Assembly (NCBI GenBank): GCA_036004405.1
Contig: DASYRM010000077.1
Span: 1-64,000 of the forward strand
Source of the DNA: DASYRM01 sp036004405
GTDB taxonomy: Bacteria; Acidobacteriota; Vicinamibacteria; Vicinamibacterales; UBA2999
DNA length: 64,000 bases
Direction: 5' to 3'
Shown here: in pieces, positions 1-7,050 of the stretch
How the letters are laid out: each line of letters starts with the position of its first letter
Numbering within the stretch: the stretch's first letter is position 1
Position numbers and translations under genes: made by a program
The notes under the pieces: model-generated
Databases searched by the model: none
Told to the model about the DNA's origin: nothing
Seen by the model: only the letters and a program-made list of their open reading frames with translations

Positions 1-2635
1 CCTTGGCGTTGGTGCCGTTGGGTCCATCGGCCACCGACAGCACCACACGGCGATCGATCCGCCGGTCGAGGAGCTGATCGAGGTTGGTGGCCGCGTTGAG
101 CGCCGCGCCGTCGACGCGGACGAGATACTGCCCAGGGCGCACCTGGCGCGTCACGCCTGCCGGACCGAGCGCCAGCACCTCGGTGATTCTGAAGCGTCCG
201 CTCGCCTCGTACTCGCCGGCGTCGAATCGCAGCCCCAGCCTGCCGGTGGTGACTCGGGCGTCGGCCGGCGGCGCGTTGAGCCCGAGGTGGGATGCGTTGA
301 GCTCGCCGATCATCTGCAACGTCACGCGGCGCATCTCGTCGGCCGTCCGCGAGCCGGCGATGTAGGGTTCGAACCGCGTGCGCGCGGCGTTCCAGTCCAC
401 GCCGTTGAACTTGGGGTCGAAGAAGTTGTCGTTCAGCAGCGACCAGGCCTGCTGGAAGACGGCCAGCCGTTCCTGGCCGAAATCCACGTCCATCTCGGCG
501 GCGACATTCACCCGCCGCGCATCGCCGCGCTGCACCGGCACCACGCGAATGGAGCCGCCCTCCAGGATGTAGATCTCGCGGCTGTCCGGCGAGAACTGCG
601 CCGAGCTCTTGGGATCGGCGGTCGAAGTCAGCTGGCGGGCCACCGCAGGTTCGTCGGCCAGCTCGTCGAGCGAATACACGTAGAGGTTTCGCTGCCCGGC
701 GGCGGAGGCGGTGAAGAGCAGCCACTTGCCGTCGGGGCTGATCGCCTGGTCATCGACATCGAGACCGACGGGGACGTAGGTCAGCCGCCGCCGGATGTCG
801 GCGGTCACGATCTCCACCGACACGGCGGGCTTCGCCGGGGCAGCAGCAAGCGGCGCCGCGGGAGCGCCTTGCGCTGGGGGTGTGCCTTGCGCCGTGGCAG
901 GTTGCGCGGCCGGTGACTGTCCCGGCGTGGACGCCGGCGGCGCCGGAGTGCCTGGCGCCGGCGCGATTGACGGGGTCGCCGGCTCGCGCCGGAAGAGATC
1001 GCGAAACTGGTCCTCGCGGAACCGCGGCGTCTTCAGCTTGAGGTCGACCCGCGCGATCTGCCCCTGCTCGGTCCGCTGTGCGGTGACGAACGTCAGGAAG
1101 CCGCCATCGGGGCTCCAGGCCAACGCCCCCGAGTAGACGTTGGCGAGGAACGACACCTGCTGCGGTTCGCCGCCGGCTGCAGGCACCACTGACGCGTTCA
1201 TGAAAAAGCGCCCGCCGGTGCTCAGAAACGCCACCCACTTGTTGTCCGGCGAAAACACCGGCGCCTCGGGGACGTCGGGCGCCAGCGCGAAGCCGGCGCG
1301 CGCCAGCACCCGCTCCGTCTTCGCGGTCAGGTCGATGATGCGAAGCTCCTTGGAGTCGCGGACGAACGCCAGCATCGTGCCGTCCGGCGAGAAGACCGGT
1401 GCCTGATCGGCGACCGTCCCGTTCGTGAGACGATCTTCTTTCTCGGTCGCGAAATCGTAGAGGAAGAGTTGCGGCACGCCGCTGCGCTGCGACACGTACG
1501 CCACGCGATTGCTGTCAGGCGACCACACGAGGTCCGATTCGTTGGCCGCCGTGCGCGTGAGGCGCTGCGCGTTGCCGCCCTGCTGCGAGCTGGCGGCGAA
1601 CACTTCGCCGCGTACGACGAATGCCAGCTTGCGGCCGTCTGGTGCCACCGCCAGCTCCCGGAACTGCCCCGTGAGGCGCAGCGACTCGGCACTCGGGGCC
1701 GCCGGTGCGCCGATGCGCCGGATCGGCACCTCCTTCGCCTCGCCGGACGCGGTGTTCAGCGTCCAGATCGCCAGGTCGCGTTCGAACGCCACCGTGCGGC
1801 CATCGCGAGAGATCGTCGGCCACAGCACGCGCCCCTTCGTGAATCTCGTGATCGGTCGGGGCTCGGCGACGCGGCCGTTGACCGCGGCACTCCAGATGTT
1901 CTCCGCACCGCCGCGGTCCGACATGAAGAACAGGCTGCGACCATCGGCGGCCCACATCGGCCACAGCGCCTTCCCCTTGCGGCCGACCACCTGCTGATAC
2001 TTGCCGGCCGCATCGCGCGTCCAGATCTCCGATTCGTCCAGGTGGCTGTGCCCGTGGCGCCACCACTGCGCCGCGCCTATTCCGCGCGCACTGAACGCGA
2101 CCAGCTTCCCGTCGGGAGACGGCGCCGCGAAGAACTCGCTCGTGTAGCGCTCACCCGTGAACGGCATCGGCGTCCCGCCGGTTGCGCGCACGCGCAGCAC
2201 ATCGCTGAAATTGGCAATGTCGCGACTGGCGGTCGTGAAATAGAGCCAGTTGCCGTCGGCCGACCACCCGTCCAACTGTTCGGGTGCGTCGTCCCACGTC
2301 ATCCGCCGCACGTCGCCGGAGTCCAGCGTCAGCACATAGACGTCGCCCGTACCCGTCCGATTGGACACGAACGCGATGCGTTTTCCATCAGGGGACCAGT
2401 GCGGCCGCGACTCGGTCGCCGGATCCGAGACCAGCAAGTGCGCATCGCCACCCGATGCCGCTACCGTCCACAGATCGCCGCCCGACGCAAAAACGATGGT
2501 GGCCCCGTCGGGAGAGACCGCCGGCTCCGCCAGCGGCACACGAACCGGTGGAGACGCCGATTGCTGCGCGATGAGCGAAGGCGCCAGCAGTGCGACGGCG
2601 CAGACCAGCAAAGGGAGGGCGGTTCGTCGAGGCAT
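1..2635 (-). CDS. Tricorn-like protease, TolB/WD40 beta-propeller plus PDZ (3' end cut by window edge)
   Basis: About 878 codons are present and the frame stays open to base 1, so the C-terminus is missing. The ATG at 2635 opens a signal peptide (MPRRTALPLLVCAVALLAPS) ending near AQQ. What follows is a long series of TolB/WD40-type blades with repeated WSPDGK, FSPDG and LTRT strings (roughly residues 25-620). A Pro/Ala-rich linker (about 490-540) interrupts it. After the blades comes an alpha-helical segment (FQQAWSLLNDNFFDP), which matches the tricorn C1 region, and then a PDZ-like domain (LVRVDGAAL). In tricorn-type proteases an S41 catalytic domain with Ser and Lys follows; it would lie beyond the edge, so catalysis cannot be checked here. 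Likely an exported peptidase acting on peptides in the periplasm. It is the downstream gene of a minus-strand pair with the PEP-CTERM gene. Confidence 0.85.
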   Translation of the reverse strand, partial: MPRRTALPLLVCAVALLAPSLIAQQSASPPVRVPLAEPAVSPDGATIVFASGGDLWTVAASGGDAHLLVSDPATESRPHWSPDGKRIAFVSNRTGTGDVYVLTLDSGDVRRMTWDDAPEQLDGWSADGNWLYFTTASRDIANFSDVLRVRATGGTPMPFTGERYTSEFFAAPSPDGKLVAFSARGIGAAQWWRHGHSHLDESEIWTRDAAGKYQQVVGRKGKALWPMWAADGRSLFFMSDRGGAENIWSAAVNGRVAEPRPITRFTKGRVLWPTISRDGRTVAFERDLAIWTLNTASGEAKEVPIRRIGAPAAPSAESLRLTGQFRELAVAPDGRKLAFVVRGEVFAASSQQGGNAQRLTRTAANESDLVWSPDSNRVAYVSQRSGVPQLFLYDFATEKEDRLTNGTVADQAPVFSPDGTMLAFVRDSKELRIIDLTAKTERVLARAGFALAPDVPEAPVFSPDNKWVAFLSTGGRFFMNASVVPAAGGEPQQVSFLANVYSGALAWSPDGGFLTFVTAQRTEQGQIARVDLKLKTPRFREDQFRDLFRREPATPSIAPAPGTPAPPASTPGQSPAAQPATAQGTPPAQGAPAAPLAAAPAKPAVSVEIVTADIRRRLTYVPVGLDVDDQAISPDGKWLLFTASAAGQRNLYVYSLDELADEPAVARQLTSTADPKSSAQFSPDSREIYILEGGSIRVVPVQRGDARRVNVAAEMDVDFGQERLAVFQQAWSLLNDNFFDPKFNGVDWNAARTRFEPYIAGSRTADEMRRVTLQMIGELNASHLGLNAPPADARVTTGRLGLRFDAGEYEASGRFRITEVLALGPAGVTRQVRPGQYLVRVDGAALNAATNLDQLLDRRIDRRVVLSVADGPNGTNAK

Positions 2636-2696
2636 GTGAGGCTCCCGCGGCGATTGACCGCCCAATGCTATCGCGGGCCGGGCCGGGCGAATCCCT

Positions 2697-3779
2697 TTAA
2701 CGCGACCGAAGGCGCCGGCTCGCGAGGCCGATCACCCCGCACGCCACCAGCCATAGCGTTTCGGGCTCCGGCGCCGCCGTGGCGCCGCTCGACGACGTGG
2801 TGACGCCGCCGGTCGTGGGGAACACCGTCCCGTCGGTCACGAGTCCCGTGGTACCGCTGCCTGTCCCGGTCGTCAGGCTCCCGGTCGTCAGATCCCCGGT
2901 CGTCGGACTGCCAGTCGGCGAGCCCGTGGGCGATCCAGTGGACAAATCGCCGCTCGTGAAACCGCCTGTCGTCGTTCCGCCGGCCGTGGTGTCGCCGGTA
3001 GTCGTGCCGCCAGTGGTGTCCAACGGCACGAAGACTGGAGTCGGCTGCTGCGTGGGCGTGGGCTGGCCGCCGCCCCCGGGCAGTATCAGCGGGGGAAGGC
3101 CAAAGACGGGGAAGAGAGGATTGCCGGTGGGCTCCTCGAACAGATCCGTGATCGGCGGGGGAGCGCGCGGCTCGAGCGTCGCGAGCAGATTCGGCGCCAG
3201 CGGGACCTCGAGCAGATCGCCCAGGCCGGCTTCGGCCTCAGCGGCAAACGAATCCACACCCGTGTCCGGATTGGGGGGCACCACGAAATCGTCGAGCTCG
3301 CCGTGTGCAGGCTCGACGGCGGCCGCGCGCTCCTGCTTCACGTCCGACACACAGTTGCCGCAGCGCGCGCGGATCGTGGTGGTGCCGTCGGTCAGCACGG
3401 TCTCCCCGGCCTTGAGCCAGACGCGCTCGCGCGTCCAATACAAGCGATCGCCTCTGCGGTACGACACGTATGCCGCCCTGCCCGCCGGGAGCGTCATCGC
3501 GCGCATCTGCGCCACGTCCACGTCGTGATAGTGCGCGGCGACGATCCGATCGCGCGCGATTGCGGCGCGCAACTCATCGATCGAGTACACACCGCCCGGC
3601 ACGACTGAGCCGTTATAGACCGGACGAGCTTGATGTCCGTTGAGCGTGATGTCGCTGGAACGGCGCGGAATGGGAAGGAAGCGTTCAGCGGCGATCAGCC
3701 AGGGTGTGGCGCTGCCGACCACCGCGAGCAGGATCAGCGTCTGGAGCAACGCGGTCAGCCAAGGTGCGGACCGTTTCAT
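2697..3779 (-). CDS. PEP-CTERM sorting-domain protein with Thr/Gly-rich repeats
   Basis: 360 residues. The N-terminus has a hydrophobic signal or anchor segment (about residues 8-28). A central 60-190 region of unrecognised fold contains a CGNC pair. Residues 250-335 are low-complexity repeats built from TTGG, TTGD and TGSP units. The C-terminus carries PEPETLWLVACGVIGLASRR: a PEP motif, a transmembrane stretch and an Arg-rich tail, which is the PEP-CTERM signal read by an exosortase. The protein is therefore expected to be exported, clipped and attached to or released from the envelope; the repeats suggest an extended, possibly glycosylated stalk (inference). No exosortase is encoded in this window. 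The function of the globular part is unknown. Confidence 0.8.
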   Translation of the reverse strand: MKRSAPWLTALLQTLILLAVVGSATPWLIAAERFLPIPRRSSDITLNGHQARPVYNGSVVPGGVYSIDELRAAIARDRIVAAHYHDVDVAQMRAMTLPAGRAAYVSYRRGDRLYWTRERVWLKAGETVLTDGTTTIRARCGNCVSDVKQERAAAVEPAHGELDDFVVPPNPDTGVDSFAAEAEAGLGDLLEVPLAPNLLATLEPRAPPPITDLFEEPTGNPLFPVFGLPPLILPGGGGQPTPTQQPTPVFVPLDTTGGTTTGDTTAGGTTTGGFTSGDLSTGSPTGSPTGSPTTGDLTTGSLTTGTGSGTTGLVTDGTVFPTTGGVTTSSSGATAAPEPETLWLVACGVIGLASRRLRSR

Positions 3780-3887
3780 TGCTCCGTCGTACGGTGGTTC
3801 AAGTTGCCGGGCAGTCTACCAGAGTCACGGTATTACTAATATGGGGACAGCGCCTAGGTGGCGCGTGACCGCAGTGGAGAGCGTGAG

Positions 3888-4643
3888 ATGAACGGTGTGC
3901 GAGTCGATCTGCACACGCCGGACGGCGTGCTGGACTGCTACGTGTTCGAGCCGCGCGGAGCCGGACCGTGGCCGGCAGTGGTGCTGTACATGGACGCGTT
4001 CGGCATCCGCGCAGATCTCGATGTGATGGCGGCGCGGCTCGCAAACGCCGGCTACGTCGTGGCGGTTCCCAACCTCTATCACCGCTCGGGTGCGTATGCG
4101 CCCTTCGATCCCGCGCTCGTGGCCGCCGGCGGCGCGGAGCGCGATCGCTTCATGGGGATGATCCGCTCGATCAACGGCGACCTGGTGATGCAGGACACCG
4201 CCGCGGTGCTCGCGCATCTCGACACGCGAAGCACCGTTCGTTCCGGCCCGATTGGAACCGTCGGCTACTGCATGGGAGGCGGCTACGCGCTGCGCGCGGC
4301 CGGGGTCTTTCCGGAGCGCGTCGCGGCGGCCGCCTCGTTCCATGGCGGATCGCTCGCCACCGATCGCGAGGACAGCCCTCATCAGCTTGCGTCGGTCATG
4401 CGCGCTCGCCTGTATGTGGGCGTGGCCGGCATCGACCCCAGCTTCACCGGCGAGCAGCGGCAGCGCCTCGACGCGGCGTTGCGGGAGGGCGGTGTCAATT
4501 ACGAAATTGAGATCTACGAGGGAGCGCAGCACGGCTTTGCGGTCCATAACCACCGCGTGTACGACCGCGCCGCGGCCGAACGCCACTGGGAACGACTGCT
4601 GGGGCTGTTTCAAGCCGAGTTGCAGGAGGCGCCCGCGGTATAA
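3888..4643 (+). CDS. Dienelactone hydrolase family protein
   Basis: 251 residues, alpha/beta-hydrolase fold. The nucleophile elbow is GYCMGGGYALR, with Cys as nucleophile as in dienelactone hydrolase rather than Ser. The late histidine is in GAQHGFAVHN. The strand MDAFGIRADLDVMA near residue 35 is also typical of the family. The family hydrolyses lactones such as 4-carboxymethylenebut-2-en-4-olide, but many members have unknown esters as substrates, so the true substrate is open. I chose the ATG at 3888 because the family's start (MNGVRVDLHTPDGV) is there; a GTG at 3858 would add ten charged residues. It is followed 25 bases later by the DinB-like gene. Confidence 0.85.
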   Translation: MNGVRVDLHTPDGVLDCYVFEPRGAGPWPAVVLYMDAFGIRADLDVMAARLANAGYVVAVPNLYHRSGAYAPFDPALVAAGGAERDRFMGMIRSINGDLVMQDTAAVLAHLDTRSTVRSGPIGTVGYCMGGGYALRAAGVFPERVAAAASFHGGSLATDREDSPHQLASVMRARLYVGVAGIDPSFTGEQRQRLDAALREGGVNYEIEIYEGAQHGFAVHNHRVYDRAAAERHWERLLGLFQAELQEAPAV

Positions 4644-4668
4644 GCTTGGCGCGTACCTAGGAGGAGCC

Positions 4669-5241
4669 ATGAGAGTCGTCCCGATTGCCGGTCTGATGGT
4701 CGTCTGTGGAACCGTGATCGCAAGCGCCGCCATGGCCGAACCGGCGCAGCGCGGACGCGGACCCGCAGTGCCGGCCTGCACCACGCTCGCCTGCGACGTG
4801 CAGGGCGATTGGGACCGCACGAGGAACCTGCTCCTCGGTCTCGTCAACGCGATGCCGGACGACAAGTGGAGCTTCAAGCCCACACCAGCGCAGCAGACCT
4901 TTGCCGAGCGCGCGATGCACGTCGCGCAGATCGACCTGGCGTTGCTCGGCACGTTGGGAGGCAAGACGCCGGCGCCGACGCTGGTCAACCCGAAGGCGGC
5001 CACCAAGGCCGAAGTCGTCGCGGCTTTGACGGCGTCGTTCGACTACGGTGCCGCCGTCATCAAGGAGTTCAACGACCAGCAGCTCGCCGAACGGATTGCG
5101 TCGATGCCGTTTCTCGGTCCGACGGCGTCGCGGCTGAAGGTCATCAACTTTTCGATGCAGCACACCAACGACATCTACGGGCAGCTCGTCGTCTACTTGC
5201 GGCTGAACGGCGTGACGCCGCCGGCCAGCAACCGGGCTTAA
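4669..5241 (+). CDS. DinB-like superfamily protein, exported
   Basis: 190 residues from an ATG preceded by GGAGG (4660-4664). The first 25 residues are a signal peptide (MRVVPIAGLMVVCGTVIASA) ending near AMAEP. The mature part begins with the DinB pattern DWDRTRNLLLGLVNAMPDDK. It has spaced histidines (AMHVAQID and MQHTNDIYGQ) that form the metal site in this four-helix family. DinB-like proteins include mycothiol- and bacillithiol-dependent transferases, but most members have no assigned reaction. Export makes a cytosolic thiol-transferase role unlikely, and the function is unknown. A 50-base dispersed repeat begins exactly at its stop codon. Confidence 0.8.
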   Translation: MRVVPIAGLMVVCGTVIASAAMAEPAQRGRGPAVPACTTLACDVQGDWDRTRNLLLGLVNAMPDDKWSFKPTPAQQTFAERAMHVAQIDLALLGTLGGKTPAPTLVNPKAATKAEVVAALTASFDYGAAVIKEFNDQQLAERIASMPFLGPTASRLKVINFSMQHTNDIYGQLVVYLRLNGVTPPASNRA

Positions 5242-5290
5242 TCGCGAACCGGCGTTAAGCCGGTTTGCCAGATACTGCGCGCGGCCCGCG
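5241..5290 (+). repeat. 50-base dispersed palindromic repeat, copy 1
   Basis: Contains the perfect palindrome AACCGGCGTTAAGCCGGTT followed by TGCCAGATAC and a GC-rich arm. A copy differing at two positions lies inverted at 35895-35944. A diverged part-copy sits at 57411-57450. It starts at the last base of the upstream stop codon. Confidence 0.8.
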
Positions 5291-5317
5291 AACAGCGGGA
5301 CGCGCGAGGAGGCCATC

Positions 5318-6130
5318 ATGCGTTCGATCCTCGTCACGTGCCTGCTGGCCCTCGCGGCGTCACCCGCCGCCGCGCAGATGATCAGCCGCCCCAGCGACGC
5401 GCCCACCGTGTCGGCGGTCGGTCAATCGTGGTACGAGCTCCGCGAGCCGATCCTGTACAACGGCGAGGCCTACTACCCGGCCGGTGCCGCGACCTCCTTC
5501 AACCCCTACCAGATGGTCCGCACCGGTCACTACAACGGCGTGCCCGTATACGCCGATGCGACGCGCGACCCCTACAGCGTGGTGTACGTGCCGATCGGCA
5601 GCGGTCAGCTCAAGCCGTACGAGCGGCTGCGGCGCGGCCAGCTGGCCGGTAGCACGGGGACCACGTTGCCGTCGTTTCCAATCACGCTGCGCCCGGATGG
5701 TCCGATCGAGCCGATGGCCGCTGCCGCGCCGACGAACCTGCCGTACTCGGTGGGTGCCGTCAGCGCGTTCACCCCCGAGGTGACGCCGCCCTTCGTCTTC
5801 GTGCCGGCCGTGTCGACCACGGCGGCGCCGGCGTGCCGCTGCGAACCGGCCGCCCCGGTGGCCGTGCCCGCCGCGGCCGTGGTGCCGCCGCTGCCGACGG
5901 ATCGGGTCGCGGTGCTCAGCGTCCGCCGTCCCGACAACAACGACGGCGTGTGGGTCCGCTTCGACGGCGCGACGTGGGTGAGCACCGGTGTCGCCGAACC
6001 GCGCACCACCGCCTTCACACAGGTGGGCGAGCTCGCCGGGTTCCCGGTCTACCGGAAGCAGAATGGCGGCAGCGTTATCTACCTGGAGTCACGGGACGGC
6101 GTCCTCGCGCCGTACCGGCGGAAGAGCTGA
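5318..6130 (+). CDS. Secreted protein of unknown function with two copies of one domain
   Basis: 270 residues; GAGGAGG ten bases before the ATG. Signal peptide MRSILVTCLLALAASPAAAQ. I recognise no named family. Two segments align: residues about 36-105 and about 205-268. Each reads hydrophobic-x-[YF][ND]G-x4-G-x-A, then [RQ]-x-G-x-[YL]-x-G-x-PVY, then S-[VI]-[VI]-Y and G-x-L-x-PY-x-R. They are joined by a Pro/Ala-rich linker with an isolated CRC pair. The pattern suggests an ancient tandem duplication of a small beta-rich domain. It is probably a periplasmic or surface protein. Confidence 0.7.
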   Translation: MRSILVTCLLALAASPAAAQMISRPSDAPTVSAVGQSWYELREPILYNGEAYYPAGAATSFNPYQMVRTGHYNGVPVYADATRDPYSVVYVPIGSGQLKPYERLRRGQLAGSTGTTLPSFPITLRPDGPIEPMAAAAPTNLPYSVGAVSAFTPEVTPPFVFVPAVSTTAAPACRCEPAAPVAVPAAAVVPPLPTDRVAVLSVRRPDNNDGVWVRFDGATWVSTGVAEPRTTAFTQVGELAGFPVYRKQNGGSVIYLESRDGVLAPYRRKS

Positions 6131-6133
6131 AGA

Positions 6134-6233
6134 CGTAGAGGCGCACCTTCCAAGGTGCGCCTGCAGGCGGACCTCTAGAGAGGTCCGCCTCTACGGACTC
6201 GCTACATGGGCCGCCTGAAAGCGGCCCCTACGT
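6134..6233. repeat. Cluster of three short palindromes ending in CTACGTA
   Basis: Three successive inverted repeats: AGGCGCACCTT with its partner, AGGCGGACCTCT with its partner, and GGGCCGCCTGAAAGCGGCCC. The last is followed by CTACGTA. The TAG stop of truA (6228-6230, minus strand) lies inside the third unit. Related units occur at 12538, 14628, 16213, 18976, 35932 and 55757. Confidence 0.8.
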
Positions 6234-7013
6234 ACCCGACGCGATCCGCACGGCGCCGCGCAGCGGGGCGTCGCGCGGGTCGTTCTTGTAGTACACGCGC
6301 TCGAGGAACAGGCCCGACGCCGGCGCGGTGAGCGGCGCCACGATCCGCGGATCCGCGTCGAAGAGCTTCGCGGTCTCGCCCGACGGCATCTGGCCGCGCC
6401 CCACCTCCACCAGCACGCCAACCAGCCGCCGTACCATCTTCCACAGGAAGTGCGACGCCTCCACGTGCAGCACGATCAGGTCTTCGTCTTCGTGCACGTC
6501 GAACGACTCGAGATGGACGGTGGTGGACTTGGCGCCGGGGTCGTCATCGGAGAAGGCGCGGAAGTCGTGGAAGCCGACGAACGCACCGGCGGCCTGACGC
6601 ATGCGCTCCGCATCGCAGTCGTCCTTGACCCACCACACGAACGGCTTGGCGAACGCGGTTCGCCGCCGCGCCACCTGATAGATGTAGCTGCGCGCCACAG
6701 CATCGTGCCGGGCGTGGAACCGCGGCGCCGCCGCCTCGATGCGCAGCACGTTGATGTCGGAGGGGAGCGCGTCGTTGATCCGGCGCCGCAGCGGCTCGGG
6801 CGGGACCTGGGCGCGAATGTCGAGGTGCGCCACCTGGCCGAGCGCGTGCACGCCGGCGTCGGTGCGGCCCGATCCGTACAGCTCGAAGCGCTCGGCGCCG
6901 GTCGCTTCGTGAATCGCCTTCTCGACTTCGCCCTGCACGGTGCGGGCGTTCTGCTGCACCTGCCAGCCGCTGTAGCGCGTGCCGGCGTACTCGAGGGTGA
7001 GCTTCAGACGCAT
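6228..7013 (-). CDS. truA: tRNA pseudouridine(38-40) synthase TruA
   Basis: 261 residues, the normal family length. It makes pseudouridine in the anticodon arm of many tRNAs. The start MRLKLTLEYAGTRYSGWQVQ is typical, and the catalytic aspartate is in GRTDAGVHALGQVAH. Further family motifs are RSYIYQV, HDFRAFS and FLWKMVRRLVG. The ATG at 7013 begins exactly at the conserved N-terminus; the frame is open upstream into the next gene without meaning. It is the last gene of a compact minus-strand run, 37 bases after the UPF0182 gene. Its stop codon sits in a dispersed palindrome. Confidence 0.95.
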   Translation of the reverse strand: MRLKLTLEYAGTRYSGWQVQQNARTVQGEVEKAIHEATGAERFELYGSGRTDAGVHALGQVAHLDIRAQVPPEPLRRRINDALPSDINVLRIEAAAPRFHARHDAVARSYIYQVARRRTAFAKPFVWWVKDDCDAERMRQAAGAFVGFHDFRAFSDDDPGAKSTTVHLESFDVHEDEDLIVLHVEASHFLWKMVRRLVGVLVEVGRGQMPSGETAKLFDADPRIVAPLTAPASGLFLERVYYKNDPRDAPLRGAVRIASGT

Positions 7014-7050
7014 GAACGAGGCAGGACCGAAGGCCTGCAGCCACCTGCGG

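Noticed and set aside
2779..3528. Plus-strand frame rich in Val-Pro repeats
   Set aside because: It is the antisense reading of the Thr/Gly repeats of the PEP-CTERM gene.
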